From: Gammaproteobacteria bacterium
GTDB lineage: Bacteria > Pseudomonadota > Gammaproteobacteria > Natronospirales > REEB76
Length of the DNA stretch: 46,627 nucleotides
NCBI GenBank assembly: GCA_027315405.1
Contig: DAHUYB010000073.1
Location: 1 to 46,627, forward strand
Reading direction: 5' to 3'
Part shown: one piece after another, positions 36,045 to 45,977 of the stretch
How the letters are laid out: every line of letters begins with the position of its first letter
Position numbering within the stretch: position 1 is the first letter of the stretch
Notes under the pieces: model-generated
Told to the model about the DNA's origin: nothing
Seen by the model: only the letters and a program-made list of their open reading frames with translations
Databases searched by the model: none
Translations under genes and position numbers: made by a program

Positions 36045-38615
36045 TTATTCAAGTTTTCTTTTCAAGTCGTAGATCAAGTCCAACGCCTGTTTGGGCGTGA
36101 GATCCCCGGCGTCCAGGTTGCGCAGTTCCGCCAACGCCGGATGTTCCGGTGCAAACAGTCCCAGTTGCGGTGGGCGGTGCGGTTCTTTGTTCGCCTGTTG
36201 GCGTGATTCGGCTTCCATGGCGGCGAGCCGGCCGCGGGCTTCTGAGATCACGGCTTTCGGTATGCCGGCCAGGGCCGCCACCTGCAGACCGTAGCTGCGA
36301 TCCGCCGGTCCGTCCTTGACCGCATGCAGAAACACCAGGGTGTGTTCGTGTTCGGTGGCGTCCAGGTGAACGTTGGCGATACCCGGCAGCCATTCCGCCA
36401 AGGCCGTGAGTTCGAAGTAATGGGTGGCGAACAAGGTGAAGGCTTTGATCTCCCGGGCGATGTAGCTGGCCGCTGCCCACGCCAGTGATATGCCGTCATA
36501 GGTGCTGGTGCCACGGCCGATTTCGTCCATCAGCACCAGGCTCTTGTCGGTGGCATTGTTGAGTATGTTGGCGGTCTCCAGCATTTCCACCATGAAGGTG
36601 GAGCGCCCACCGGCGAGATCGTCGGAGGCGCCGATGCGCGTGAAGATGCGGTCCAGCGGACCGAACACCGCTTTGGTCGCCGGGACATAGCTGCCGATGT
36701 GCGCCAGGATCACGATGAGCGCCGCTTGCCGCATATAGGTGGATTTGCCGCCCATGTTCGGTCCGGTGACGATGAGCATCCGCCGTTGCTCGTTGAGCTC
36801 CAGGTCATTGGGCACGAAGGGAGTATCGAGGGCCTGTTCCACTACTGGATGGCGGCCGGCTTCGATGTGCAGCAGCGGTGCCTCGGTAAGTTCCGGGGCC
36901 GCGAGTTTGAGCGCATCGGCGCGCTCCGCGAGATTGGCGAGTACATCCAGTTCCGCGAGTGCCGCGGCGGTTTCTTGCAGGCCTGCGAGTCGCTCAATGA
37001 GCTGGTCCAGCAGCCCGTCATACAGGGCTTTCTCCCGCGTCAGTGCCTGTTCGCGCGCCGACAGCACCTTGTCCTCGAAGCGTTTCAGTTCCGGCGTGAG
37101 GTAGCGTTCAACGCCTTTCAGGGTCTGTCGGCGGATGTAGTCAGTGGGCACCTTGTCCGCCTGGGCGCGGGTGACTTCCAGGTAATAGCCATGCACGCGG
37201 TTATAGTTGACGCGCAGCGTGGCGATGCCGCTACGTTCGCGCTCGCGGAGTTCCAGATCGGTCAGATACTGGTCAGCGTGCTCGCTGAGCTTGCGTAATT
37301 CGTCGAGTTCAGCATCGTAACCCGCGGCCAGCACGCCGCCATCGCGGATCAGGGCCGGCGGCGTCTCGATCAAGGCCTTTTGCAGCAGCGCATGAATTTC
37401 CGGATGAACGGCGGCCCCCACCGCAAGCTCCTGGATCCGCGGTGAATCCAGTGTTTGCAACTGCGCTTGCAGTGCCGGTAGTTCGCTGAGTGCATGACGC
37501 AGTTGTGCGAGATCCCGCGGACGCGCGGACTTGAGCGCCACGCGCGCCAGGATGCGCTCGACATCGCCGATGCCGTTGAGCCGTTCGCGCAAGGCCGCAT
37601 AGCGGTGATCTTCCAGGCACGCTGCCAGCGCGTGGTAACGCAAGCGTAGCTGCGCGTGATCCCTGAGCGGCCGGCTCAACCAGCGGCGCAGCAGGCGCGA
37701 ACCCATGGCGGTGACGCTGTGGTCCATGATGCCCGCCAGGGTATGTTGCGGCTGGCCGGTGAAAGTGCTTTCCAATTCCAGATTGCGCAGGGTGATGGCG
37801 TCGAGAATGAGTGCATCAGCACGCCGTTCCACGGCCAGGCCGGTGATGTGCGGCAGCGCCGTGCGCTGGGTTTCCTGTACGTATTGCAGCAAGGCACCGG
37901 CGGCGGCGATGGCGGCATTCAAATCATCGGCGCCGAAGCCGGCTAGATCACGGGTTTTGAATTGCGCCGTCAGCAGGCGCGTAGCGCTGGCTGTATCAAA
38001 GTGCCAAGGCGGGCGGCGGCGTGCGCCACTGCGTTCCGTAAGTGCACGCGGCAACAGGCTGTCCTCGGCCAGCAGTAGTTCCGCCGGGTACAGGCGTTCC
38101 ACTTCGGCCAGCAATGCATCCTGTCCGTCCATTTCCAGCACGCTGAAACGACCGCTGCCGATATCCAATGCCGCCACACCGTAGTGTGTATCGGCGGCGT
38201 GCACCGCCACCAACAGATTGTCGCGGCGTTCCTCCAGCAGAGCCTCATCGGTGACCGTTCCGGGAGTGATGATGCGCACCACCTTGCGCTCCACCGGACC
38301 TTTGGCGGTGGCCGGGTCGCCGATCTGTTCGCAAATGGCCACGGATTCGCCCAATTTCACCAGCCTGGCGAGATAGCCTTCCGCCGCATGATAGGGCACA
38401 CCGGCCATGGGAATGGGCTGGCCGGCGGATTGGCCGCGCTGGGTGAGGGTAATATCCAGCAGGCGCGCGGCACGGCGCGCGTCGTCATAGAAGAGTTCGT
38501 AGAAATCCCCCATGCGGTAGAACACCAGGATATCCGGGTATTCGGCTTTGACCCGCAGGTACTGGCGCATGACCGGCGTGTGGTCGTTATGGGTAGCGTC
38601 GCGCGGGTCGTTCAT
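36045..38615 (-). CDS. mutS: DNA mismatch repair protein MutS
   Basis: Recognises mispairs and small loops and starts mismatch repair. The mismatch-reading Phe-x-Glu is in [23 protein letters not shown] near residue 37. The ATPase has Walker [15 protein letters not shown], Walker [17 protein letters not shown] and the following [14 protein letters not shown]. Its 856 residues are the usual length, and the C-terminal tail is complete. No mutL lies nearby. It is divergent from the cinA gene, only 72 bases away. Confidence 0.97.
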   Translation of the reverse strand: MNDPRDATHNDHTPVMRQYLRVKAEYPDILVFYRMGDFYELFYDDARRAARLLDITLTQRGQSAGQPIPMAGVPYHAAEGYLARLVKLGESVAICEQIGDPATAKGPVERKVVRIITPGTVTDEALLEERRDNLLVAVHAADTHYGVAALDIGSGRFSVLEMDGQDALLAEVERLYPAELLLAEDSLLPRALTERSGARRRPPWHFDTASATRLLTAQFKTRDLAGFGADDLNAAIAAAGALLQYVQETQRTALPHITGLAVERRADALILDAITLRNLELESTFTGQPQHTLAGIMDHSVTAMGSRLLRRWLSRPLRDHAQLRLRYHALAACLEDHRYAALRERLNGIGDVERILARVALKSARPRDLAQLRHALSELPALQAQLQTLDSPRIQELAVGAAVHPEIHALLQKALIETPPALIRDGGVLAAGYDAELDELRKLSEHADQYLTDLELRERERSGIATLRVNYNRVHGYYLEVTRAQADKVPTDYIRRQTLKGVERYLTPELKRFEDKVLSAREQALTREKALYDGLLDQLIERLAGLQETAAALAELDVLANLAERADALKLAAPELTEAPLLHIEAGRHPVVEQALDTPFVPNDLELNEQRRMLIVTGPNMGGKSTYMRQAALIVILAHIGSYVPATKAVFGPLDRIFTRIGASDDLAGGRSTFMVEMLETANILNNATDKSLVLMDEIGRGTSTYDGISLAWAAASYIAREIKAFTLFATHYFELTALAEWLPGIANVHLDATEHEHTLVFLHAVKDGPADRSYGLQVAALAGIPKAVISEARGRLAAMEAESRQQANKEPHRPPQLGLFAPEHPALAELRNLDAGDLTPKQALDLIYDLKRKLE

Positions 38616-38687
38616 GGAGCACTCAAGGTTGAGGGGACGATGCTAGTGACGGTGGGTGACGATGGCAAGCAGTGCTACCCTGTGGGC

Positions 38688-39209
38688 ATGCCGAAAGCCG
38701 CAGCTCCTGTCCCGGAAACCAACGATGCCACGCTGGCGGCGCTGGCCGCCAGACTCGCCGAACAGTTGCTGGCACACGGGCTCAAACTCGCGGCCGCGGA
38801 ATCGTGCACCGGCGGTTGGATTGCCAAGTGCCTCACTGACATTGCCGGCAGCTCCGAGTGGTTCGAGCGCGGCTTCGTGACCTATAGCAACGGCGCTAAG
38901 GTAACCATGCTGGGAGTCAGCGCCGATACCCTCGCGTCCCGTGGTGCAGTATCCGAGGAAAGCGCGCGGGAAATGGCCGCGGGGGCGGTGCGTCACAGCC
39001 AGGCGCAGGTGGCGGTGGCGGTGAGCGGCATCGCCGGTCCGGCCGGCGGCAGCGCCGAAAAGCCCGTGGGCAGCGTGTGGATCGCCTGGGCCTGGCCGGA
39101 CCGCCGGGTCAGCGCACGCTGTTTTCATTTTGGCGGCAACCGCGAGGCCGTGCGCCGGGCCGCGGTGGCGGAAGCCCTCAAAGGCCTGTTGCAGGGTGTC
39201 GGCCGTTGA
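38688..39209 (+). CDS. pncC: Nicotinamide-nucleotide amidase (CinA C-terminal type)
   Basis: A 173-residue stand-alone CinA C-terminal domain, which deamidates nicotinamide mononucleotide in the NAD salvage cycle. Motifs are KLAAAESCTGGWIAKCLTDIAGSSEWFERGFVTYSN and VAVSGIAGPAGGSAEKPVGSVWIAW. ATG 38688 is the best start; the frame is open far upstream on the shadow side of mutS, but that part is not protein-like. Position just before recA is common in proteobacteria. Confidence 0.93.
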   Translation: MPKAAAPVPETNDATLAALAARLAEQLLAHGLKLAAAESCTGGWIAKCLTDIAGSSEWFERGFVTYSNGAKVTMLGVSADTLASRGAVSEESAREMAAGAVRHSQAQVAVAVSGIAGPAGGSAEKPVGSVWIAWAWPDRRVSARCFHFGGNREAVRRAAVAEALKGLLQGVGR

Positions 39210-39476
39210 GGTCCGGCGGCTGCTTTAGCCCCCGGCGCCGCACTCTTTGGTCTGCAAACCCGTGAAATGGGTCGAACGGCATACGCTTGATTGGCGGGCA
39301 TGGCAGTTCCCGTTGCCATGCTCTATATATACGGCATGCGGGGCAGCGAATTTGAATTGCTTGCGTTCCGGCCGCTGACAGCAAAGGCTGCGGGGTCTAG
39401 GGAACTGTGAAATAATAGTTTTCTTGGCATTTTCAGCTGAAATTCTGCTCACAACCCACACGTATACAGGTGCCCC

Positions 39477-40514
39477 ATGGATGAGAATCGCAAAAAAGCC
39501 CTGGCCGCCGCACTCAGCCAGATAGAGAAGCAGTTTGGCAAAGGATCGGTCATGCGTCTCGGTGACCATATTGCCTCCCGTGACGTGGACGTGGTATCCA
39601 CCGGTTCCCTGGGCCTCGACATCGCGCTCGGCGTCGGCGGTTTGCCGCGCGGCCGGGTGGTGGAAGTTTACGGGCCGGAAGCCTCCGGCAAGACCACATT
39701 GACCCTGCAGGTGATCGCTGAAATCCAGCGCAAGGGCGGCACTGCCGCCTTCGTGGATGCGGAACACGCGCTGGATCCCACCTACGCCGGAAAACTCGGT
39801 GTAAACGTGGACGATCTTTTGATCTCGCAACCGGATACCGGCGAGCAGGCGCTGGAGATCGCCGACATGCTGGTACGTTCCGCGGCCGTGGACGTAGTGG
39901 TGGTGGACTCGGTGGCCGCGCTCACGCCTAAGGCCGAGATCGAAGGCGAGATGGGCGATTCCCACATGGGCCTGCAGGCGCGCCTCATGTCCCAGGCACT
40001 GCGCAAGCTCACCGCCAACATCAAGCGTTCCAATACCTTGGTGATTTTCATCAACCAGATCCGCATGAAGATCGGCGTGATGTTCGGCAATCCCGAAACC
40101 ACCACCGGCGGCAATGCCCTCAAGTTCTATGCCTCCGTGCGCCTCGACATCCGCCGCATCGGCGCCATCAAGAAGGGCGAGGAAGTCATCGGCAGCGAGA
40201 CCCGCGTCAAGGTGGTGAAGAACAAGGTGGCGCCGCCTTTCCGGCAGGCGGAGTTCGAGATTCTCTACGGCGAGGGCATTTCCCGCGCCGGCGAGATCAT
40301 TGAGATCGGGGTGTTGCAGAACCTGGTTGAAAAATCCGGTGCTTGGTACAGCTACAAGGGCAAGAAAATCGCCCAGGGCAAGGAAGGTGCACGCGAGTAC
40401 ATGCAGCAGAATCCGGAAGTGGCCGCCGAGATCGAGCAGGCCATCCGCGACAAATTGTTACCGAAAAAAGTGAAGGCGCCCGCGGGTGAAGCAGTCGCAG
40501 CCCAGGAAGCCTGA
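39477..40514 (+). CDS. recA: Recombinase RecA
   Basis: The central strand-exchange protein and co-protease for LexA. Walker A is [14 protein letters not shown] near residue 65, and other marks are [45 protein letters not shown], and [22 protein letters not shown] (loop L2). Its 345 residues are normal. In the 267 bases upstream I see no CTGT-N8-ACAG LexA box; the nearest is CTGT-gaaataat-AGTT about 75 bases before the start. Confidence 0.98.
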   Translation: MDENRKKALAAALSQIEKQFGKGSVMRLGDHIASRDVDVVSTGSLGLDIALGVGGLPRGRVVEVYGPEASGKTTLTLQVIAEIQRKGGTAAFVDAEHALDPTYAGKLGVNVDDLLISQPDTGEQALEIADMLVRSAAVDVVVVDSVAALTPKAEIEGEMGDSHMGLQARLMSQALRKLTANIKRSNTLVIFINQIRMKIGVMFGNPETTTGGNALKFYASVRLDIRRIGAIKKGEEVIGSETRVKVVKNKVAPPFRQAEFEILYGEGISRAGEIIEIGVLQNLVEKSGAWYSYKGKKIAQGKEGAREYMQQNPEVAAEIEQAIRDKLLPKKVKAPAGEAVAAQEA

Positions 40515-40983
40515 TGAGGAGGAGGCCCGCGATCCCGCGCGGGTGCGCGCAGTGGCGCTCCGGTTGCTGGCCCGGCGTGAACATTCCACCCGGGAATTGA
40601 CCACCAAGCTGACGGCGCGCGGTTATGAACAGCAGACGGTGCTGGCCGTCATCGAGGCGCTGGCGGATAGGAACCTGCTGTCCGATGGGCGTTTCGTGGA
40701 TGAATTCGTGGCCAGCCGCCTGCGCCGTGGCAGCGGGCCGGTGAAAATCCGCGAGGAACTGCGCGGCCGCGGGGTGGCGGAATCCCTGGTGGATAATGCC
40801 CTCAGCGAGCGCCGCCGCGAGTGGCTCACCAATGCCGAGGCGGCGCGTCGCAAACGCTTCGGTGCGAAGCTGCCGGGGGATTTTGAGGAACGCGCCCGGC
40901 AGGCGCGTTTTTTGCAGCAGCGCGGGTTTACCGCCGAACAGATTCGTCAGGTGCTGAAGGGCGATGTGGATATCGAAGATTAG
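40486..40983 (+). CDS. recX: Regulatory protein RecX
   Basis: A 165-residue helical protein that inhibits RecA filament growth. The RecX pattern is seen in [57 protein letters not shown] and the C-terminal [18 protein letters not shown]. The start is GTG 40486, overlapping recA by 29 bases; the ATG at the recA stop is out of frame. The overlap implies coupled translation at a low level. Confidence 0.93.
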   Translation: MKQSQPRKPDEEEARDPARVRAVALRLLARREHSTRELTTKLTARGYEQQTVLAVIEALADRNLLSDGRFVDEFVASRLRRGSGPVKIREELRGRGVAESLVDNALSERRREWLTNAEAARRKRFGAKLPGDFEERARQARFLQQRGFTAEQIRQVLKGDVDIED

Positions 40984-41070
40984 TGCTGCGTGCCGGGTGC
41001 GGCGTACCGCGTGCACGCAGGAATATGTTCTTTACGCAGCACACAGAACGCAGTACGCAGTACCTATTCC

Positions 41071-43704
41071 ATGATGACCAGCAACGAAATCCGTCAAAGT
41101 TTCCTCGAGTTCTTCCGCTCCAAGAAACACACCATCGTGCCTGCTGCATCTTTGGTGCCCGTCAACGACCCGACGCTGCTATTCACCAATGCCGGCATGG
41201 TGCAGTTCAAGGACATCTTCCTGGGCCGCGAAAAACCCGCGCATCTGCGCGTGGCCGACGTGCAGCCCTGCCTGCGCGCCGGCGGCAAGCACAACGACCT
41301 GGAGAATGTGGGCTACACCGCCCGCCACCACACCTTCTTCGAGATGCTGGGTAACTGGTCCTTCGGCGACTATTTCAAGCGCGACGCCATCGTGTATGCG
41401 TGGGAGCTGCTGACCAAGGTCTGGAAGCTGCCGCCCGAGAGGCTGTGGATCACTATATATAAGGATGACGACGAAGTCTACGACATCTGGACAAAAGAAA
41501 TAGGCGTTCCGCGGGGGCGCGTGGTGCGCGTCGGCGACAACAAGGGTGCGCCTTACGCCAGCGACAACTTCTGGCAGATGGCCGATACCGGTCCCTGCGG
41601 CCCGTGCACTGAGATTTTCTGGGACCACGGTCCCGGCATTCCCGGCGGACCGCCGGGGAGCCATGAGGAAGGCGACCGTTACGTGGAGATCTGGAACCTG
41701 GTGTTCATGCAGTTCGACCGAGCCGCTGACGGCACGCTCACCCGGCTGCCCAAGCCCTGCGTGGACACCGGCATGGGCCTGGAGCGTATCGCTGCGATCC
41801 TGCAGGGCGTGCATTCCAATTACGACATTGATCTTTTCAAGCACCTGATCCAGGCCGCCGCCGAAGTCACTGGCACCAAGGATCTCACCAGTCCTTCGCT
41901 GCGGGTGATCGCCGATCACATTCGCGCCTGCGCTTTCCTGGTCACCGACGGTGTGCTGCCCTCCAACGAAGGCCGTGGCTATGTGCTGCGCCGGATCATC
42001 CGGCGAGCGGTTCGACACTTTTACAAACTATGTGGAATTAGTTGGGATGGATATTTCTGGAGAATGGTTGGACCGCTTGTAAATGAGATGAGTCGCGCAT
42101 ATCCGCAATTGAAAGCAAAGCAAGCGTTCGTAGAGCAAGTCCTGCGTGCTGAAGAAAAGGCTTTCGTGCAGACACTTGATTCGGGAATGATGCGACTGGA
42201 ATCTTTTCTTACTCAAAGTAAAGGAAGGCTGTCCGGAGAAAACCTTTTCCTGCTTCATGACACCTATGGGTTTCCACCGGACTTGATTGCGGATGTGGTG
42301 AGAGAAAAAGGTGTTTCGATTCCACCCGATGCATTTGCTCGGTACGGTCAACTGATGGAAAAGCAGCGCGAGCGTGGCCGGGCGGCGAGCCAGTTCGGTG
42401 CCGAGTACGGCCAGGATGTGGAGATCAACGGCGAAACCCAATTCACCGGCTACGAGACCCTGACGGATAAAGGCAAAATCGTAGCGCTGTTCCGCGGCAA
42501 AGACGCAGTGAAATCGCTCAAAGTCGGAGAGCAGGGCATGGTGATCTTGGATCGCACGCCGTTCTATGCGGAATCCGGCGGCCAAGTGGGCGACCAAGGC
42601 GTGCTGCGCACTGCCAAAGGTGAGTTCAAAGTCGAGGATACGCAGAAGCGTGGCGGCGGCGCTCATGCCCATCTTGGCACTGTGGTCAAGGGCGAGTTCA
42701 AACTGGGCGAAACGCTGGAAGCACAGGTGGATGAAAACCTCCGCGCCGCCACGGTGCTCAACCATTCCGCCACCCACCTCCTGCATGCGGCGCTGCGCAA
42801 GCAACTCGGAACCCATGTGACCCAGAAAGGTTCGCTGGTGGCGCCCGACCGGCTGCGATTCGATTTCTCTCATACTCAGCCGCTGACAGCGGACGAATTG
42901 CAGCGGATTGAAGACCTGGTGAACGGGGAAATCCGCAAGAATGCTGAAGCCGATATGCAACAGATGGGTTACGACGAGGCTATCCAATCCGGCGCCATGG
43001 CGCTGTTCGGCGAGAAATATGGCAGCACGGTGCGCGTCATGAAGTTCGGCAAGTTCTCCACGGAGTTGTGCGGCGGCACCCATGTGCGCCACGTAGGCGA
43101 CATCGGCCTGTTCAAGATCGTGGGCGAGTCCGGCGTGGCGGCTGGTGTGCGCCGCATCGAGGCGCTTACCGGCGAGGGTGCGCTTGCCTGGGTGCACAAA
43201 GCCGAGCACAGCTTGCGCGGCGTCGCGGAGATGACCAAAGGCAGCCTAGAAAATATCGAAGAAAAGGTTGGACAATTGCTGGAACGCAACCGCAAGCTGG
43301 AAAAGGAATTGGAACAATTGAAGGGCCAGATGGCCAGCCGCCAGGGCGGCGATCTGGCCTCCCAGGCGGTGGACGTGCGCGGCATCAAGGTGCTGGCTTC
43401 ACGTCTCGACGGCGCCGATGCGAAAACCCTGCGGGATACCGTGGACCAGCTCAAGAACAAGCTTGGTTCCGCGGCAATAGTGCTGGCTGCGATTGAGGAC
43501 GGCAAAGTGCGGCTGGTGGCGGGTGTGACCGCGGACCACATGGCGAAGATCAAAGCGGGCGAATTGGTAAATGCCGTGGCTGAACAAGTGGGTGGCAAGG
43601 GCGGCGGCCGTCCGGACATGGCCCAGGCGGGCGGTAACGACCCCTCGAAACTCGACGCCGCGCTCAAGTCCGTGCCAGAGTGGGTGCGGGCGCATCTCAA
43701 TTGA
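41071..43704 (+). CDS. alaS: Alanyl-tRNA synthetase
   Basis: Charges tRNA-Ala and edits mischarged serine and glycine. The catalytic domain has [21 protein letters not shown] and [14 protein letters not shown]; the editing site has [13 protein letters not shown] and the Cys/His of [14 protein letters not shown]; a coiled coil and C-Ala domain ([17 protein letters not shown]) end the protein. ATG 41071 gives 878 residues or so, the usual size. A stretch at about 42010-42360 is clearly lower in GC (27 of 60 bases against 37 of 60 just upstream) while the protein remains intact, suggesting allelic replacement. It is followed by lysC and csrA, a conserved order. Confidence 0.97.
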   Translation: MMTSNEIRQSFLEFFRSKKHTIVPAASLVPVNDPTLLFTNAGMVQFKDIFLGREKPAHLRVADVQPCLRAGGKHNDLENVGYTARHHTFFEMLGNWSFGDYFKRDAIVYAWELLTKVWKLPPERLWITIYKDDDEVYDIWTKEIGVPRGRVVRVGDNKGAPYASDNFWQMADTGPCGPCTEIFWDHGPGIPGGPPGSHEEGDRYVEIWNLVFMQFDRAADGTLTRLPKPCVDTGMGLERIAAILQGVHSNYDIDLFKHLIQAAAEVTGTKDLTSPSLRVIADHIRACAFLVTDGVLPSNEGRGYVLRRIIRRAVRHFYKLCGISWDGYFWRMVGPLVNEMSRAYPQLKAKQAFVEQVLRAEEKAFVQTLDSGMMRLESFLTQSKGRLSGENLFLLHDTYGFPPDLIADVVREKGVSIPPDAFARYGQLMEKQRERGRAASQFGAEYGQDVEINGETQFTGYETLTDKGKIVALFRGKDAVKSLKVGEQGMVILDRTPFYAESGGQVGDQGVLRTAKGEFKVEDTQKRGGGAHAHLGTVVKGEFKLGETLEAQVDENLRAATVLNHSATHLLHAALRKQLGTHVTQKGSLVAPDRLRFDFSHTQPLTADELQRIEDLVNGEIRKNAEADMQQMGYDEAIQSGAMALFGEKYGSTVRVMKFGKFSTELCGGTHVRHVGDIGLFKIVGESGVAAGVRRIEALTGEGALAWVHKAEHSLRGVAEMTKGSLENIEEKVGQLLERNRKLEKELEQLKGQMASRQGGDLASQAVDVRGIKVLASRLDGADAKTLRDTVDQLKNKLGSAAIVLAAIEDGKVRLVAGVTADHMAKIKAGELVNAVAEQVGGKGGGRPDMAQAGGNDPSKLDAALKSVPEWVRAHLN

Positions 43705-43727
43705 AAAAAGGATCACTGATTTATATC

Positions 43728-43821
43728 CCGTTCACCCTGAGCCTGTCGAAGGGTGATCTCCAAAAGATTGGAGACAGGCAAGAAAATTCCGTTCATACTT
43801 CGACAGGCTCAGTACGAACGG
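43728..43821. repeat. Composite palindromic repeat between alaS and lysC
   Basis: CTGAGCCTGTCGAAG at 43737-43751 and CTTCGACAGGCTCAG at 43798-43812 are a perfect 15-base inverted repeat. The outer ends CCGTTCA and CGAACGG nearly match, and CCGTTC recurs before the second arm. This type of GAGCCTGTCGAAG palindrome is a known kind of dispersed intergenic repeat in proteobacteria (from memory, not checked). Confidence 0.75.
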
Positions 43822-43884
43822 AATTATTCCAAAGGTTCTCCGGTCCTTGCCCGTGCTTCTTATGAATAACAGCAGCGTATCGTC

Positions 43885-45168
43885 GTGGCACTGATCGTCC
43901 AAAAATACGGCGGCACCTCGGTGGCGGATTGCGCGCGTATCGAACACGTGGCCGATAAGGTGTGCGCCGCGCGCCATGCGGGGCATGACCTGGTGGTGGT
44001 GGTTTCCGCCATGGCCGGTGAAACCGACCGGCTGATGGGTCTCGGCAAAAGCATTTCCCAGCGTCCCAGCACCCGCGAGATGGATGTGCTGCTGTCCACT
44101 GGTGAACAGGTGACCATCGCGCTCCTGGCCATCGCCCTGGAAAAGCGCGGCTTTCCCGCGCGCTCTTTCACCGGCGCACAGGTATGCATCCGCACCGACA
44201 AAGAGCATAGCAAGGCACGCATTGAATCCATTGACGACAGCAAGCTGCGTGCGTTGTTGGCTGATAATTGTGTGCCGGTGGTGGCGGGTTTCCAGGGTGT
44301 GGACGAAAGCGGCGATGTCACCACTCTGGGGCGCGGCGGTTCCGACACCACCGCGGTGGCGCTGGCAGCGGCGCTCAAGGCGGATGAATGCCAGATTTAC
44401 ACCGACGTGGACGGCGTCTATACCACCGACCCGCGCATGGTGCCGGAAGCGCGCCGCCTGGCGCGCGTCACCTTCGAGGAAATGCTGGAGCTGGCGAGCC
44501 TGGGTTCCAAGGTGCTGCAGATCCGCGCCGTGGAGTTCGCTGGCAAATACAATGTTCCCCTGCGGGTACTGTCCACCTTCAAAGAAGGTGAGGGCACGCT
44601 CATCACTTATGAGGATGTCAACATGGAAGCCGCCGTCGTCTCGGGTATCGCCTTCAACCGCGATGAAGCGGAGATCACGCTCATCGGCATTCAGGATGAG
44701 CCGGGCGCGGCTTACCACATACTCGGCCCCATTTCAGACGCCAATATCGTGGTGGATATGATCGTGCAGAACGTGGCCCGCGAAGGTCGCCTGGATTTCA
44801 CCTTCACTATGCATCGCAACGACTATGCCCAGGCCATGGAAATCCTGGAAGCCAACCTCAAGCGCATGGGCGCGGAACGGGTAATAGGCAACGATCGGGT
44901 GGTGAAGATTTCCCTGGTGGGCGTGGGTATGCGCTCCCATTCGGGCGTGGCCACCCGTCTGTTCCAGGCGCTCTCCGAAGAAGGCATCAGTATCCGCCTG
45001 GTGGCCACCTCGGAAATCAAGATTTCGGTGGTGGTGGACGAGAAACACCTGGAAACCGGCGTGCGGGCATTGCACGCGGCCTTTCGTCTGCACCAGCCGC
45101 CGCAGCAGGAGCACCTGCCACAATCGGCAACGCCACCGGTGCAAAAAATGGCGCCGTGGGTTGAGTAG
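43885..45168 (+). CDS. lysC: Aspartate kinase
   Basis: Phosphorylates aspartate in the first step toward lysine, threonine and methionine. The kinase domain begins ALIVQKYGGTSVADC and includes TLGRGGSDTTAVALAAAL and YTDVDGVYTTDPR. Two ACT domains follow (residues about 265-405), including LVGVGMRSHSGVATRLFQALSEEGI, so feedback control is likely. The start is GTG 43885. An extended proline/glutamine-rich tail of about 20 residues follows the last ACT domain. Confidence 0.96.
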   Translation: MALIVQKYGGTSVADCARIEHVADKVCAARHAGHDLVVVVSAMAGETDRLMGLGKSISQRPSTREMDVLLSTGEQVTIALLAIALEKRGFPARSFTGAQVCIRTDKEHSKARIESIDDSKLRALLADNCVPVVAGFQGVDESGDVTTLGRGGSDTTAVALAAALKADECQIYTDVDGVYTTDPRMVPEARRLARVTFEEMLELASLGSKVLQIRAVEFAGKYNVPLRVLSTFKEGEGTLITYEDVNMEAAVVSGIAFNRDEAEITLIGIQDEPGAAYHILGPISDANIVVDMIVQNVAREGRLDFTFTMHRNDYAQAMEILEANLKRMGAERVIGNDRVVKISLVGVGMRSHSGVATRLFQALSEEGISIRLVATSEIKISVVVDEKHLETGVRALHAAFRLHQPPQQEHLPQSATPPVQKMAPWVE

Positions 45169-45291
45169 CGCCTCGAAAACCCTCAGAATGCCACGTCCCG
45201 GGCCCCTGACGGGATGCTTGCATCGAAACAACAAGACCAAAAATGGAATTTTTATAACTTAAGGTGATTGAGCGTAACCAGGAGCAAATCC

Positions 45292-45489
45292 ATGTTGATT
45301 TTGACCAGACGGGTGAGCGAGACCATCATGATCGGTGACAACGTTACTGTCACGGTACTGGGCGTCAAGGGCAATCAGGTGCGTATCGGCGTCAATGCCC
45401 CCAAGGATATCGCCGTCCACCGCGAAGAAATCTACGAGCGCATCAAGAACGAACAAGAAAATGGCAATTCCGCGGCACCGGAAGCCTAA
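45292..45489 (+). CDS. csrA: Carbon storage regulator CsrA
   Basis: A 65-residue RNA-binding dimer that controls translation of GGA-containing leaders. The entire family pattern is visible: [20 protein letters not shown], then [33 protein letters not shown] sits eight bases before ATG 45292; the longer frame from 45268 is not needed. The order alaS-lysC-csrA-tRNA-Ser is a conserved gammaproteobacterial neighbourhood. Confidence 0.97.
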   Translation: MLILTRRVSETIMIGDNVTVTVLGVKGNQVRIGVNAPKDIAVHREEIYERIKNEQENGNSAAPEA

Positions 45490-45522
45490 AGAAGTCGGGA
45501 AGCGCGGTTTTTTGACCCATCC

Positions 45523-45547
45523 GGCGGGGATCAGTATCATCCCCGCC
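45523..45547 (+). terminator. Hairpin after csrA
   Basis: GGCGGGGAT pairs perfectly with ATCCCCGCC around CAGTATC, 34 bases after the csrA stop. A T-run (TTTTTT) precedes rather than follows it on the plus strand, so it is a probable but not typical terminator. Confidence 0.5.
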
Positions 45548-45571
45548 AGTGAGCTGCTTTTCCCGGTGCGC

Positions 45572-45622
45572 GATGTGCAAGGATGCAGGTGTGCCGCAAG
45601 GGGCAGGATGCCGGGAGCGGCC
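45572..45622 (+). repeat. 51-bp hairpin repeat, copy 1
   Basis: This 51-base segment aligns without gaps to 46406-46456 with 40 identical positions. Its core is an imperfect hairpin, GCCGC-aagg-GGC-aggat-GCC-ggga-GCGGC. The 16-base part at 45602-45617 is GGCAGGATGCCGGGAG, shared with two other sites in the last kilobase. It is non-coding here. Confidence 0.75.
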
Positions 45623-45668
45623 GCGGAAGCAAGGCAGTTTTTTGCGCCTGCAAAATCCGCGCTTTCGC

Positions 45669-45727
45669 CTTTCAAGCTGTGCATCCTGCACCGTTTGAAA
45701 GTCCAGGGCATACTTCCGTGTATGCCC
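45669..45727 (+). repeat. Hairpin cluster downstream of repeat copy 1
   Basis: CTTTCAA (45669) pairs with TTGAAAG (ending 45701) around an inner GTGCA-tcc-TGCAC hairpin. Next, GGGCATAC (45706) pairs perfectly with GTATGCCC (ending 45727). The cluster adjoins the 51-bp repeat and may be part of the same element. Confidence 0.5.
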
Positions 45728-45814
45728 GCGTGTGACTAACGCCGCACGCCCCCGGCGGCCAGATGCTGAGCTGGTGCGGTACCAGGGATGGTTCAGTGAT
45801 ACAACTTAGGTTTA

Positions 45815-45838
45815 CGGAGAGATGGCCGAGCTGGTCGA
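45815..45838 (+). repeat. 24-bp partial copy of the tRNA-Ser 5' end
   Basis: The 24 bases are identical to 45977-46000, which is the base before the tRNA-Ser gene plus its first 23 bases (acceptor strand and D arm). The copy stops being tRNA after CTGGTCGA. The two copies are 162 bases apart in the same orientation. Confidence 0.9.
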
Positions 45839-45947
45839 CAAAATCGCCGGGAGCGATTTTGAACGCTGCGAAGCAGCGGCCCCGAAGGGGCGGAGGGCAG
45901 GACGCCCGGAGTAACGCGCGCATTATTGAGCGCGCCTGAGACCAGCT
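45829..45947 (+). other. Multi-hairpin element closed by the tRNA-Ser fragment
   Basis: Five hairpins follow one another: AAAATCGC-cggga-GCGATTTT (45840-45860); CGCTGC-gaa-GCAGCG (45864-45878); GCCCC-gaa-GGGGC (45879-45891); GGGC-aggac-GCCC (45895-45907); and GCGCGC-attattga-GCGCGC (ending 45935). The tRNA-derived CGAGCTGGTC before them can pair with GACCAGCTTG after them, ten pairs including one G-U. The whole could fold as one branched RNA or cruciform. A 30-codon frame starts at an ATG in the tRNA copy and ends at 45914, but its binding site is poorly placed. Confidence 0.6.
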
Positions 45948-45977
45948 TGCAGGAATTGTATTAGTAATGATGTATTC

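Noticed and set aside
38184-38687. Upstream extension of the cinA frame
   Set aside because: It overlaps the start of mutS on the other strand and reads as low-quality protein; the family sequence begins after ATG 38688.
42028-43209. Long minus-strand frame of 393 codons
   Set aside because: It lies wholly opposite alaS, which has clear motifs throughout; the frame has no recognisable domain.
43732-44718. Minus-strand frame of 328 codons
   Set aside because: It lies opposite lysC and includes the palindromic repeat; no motif is visible.
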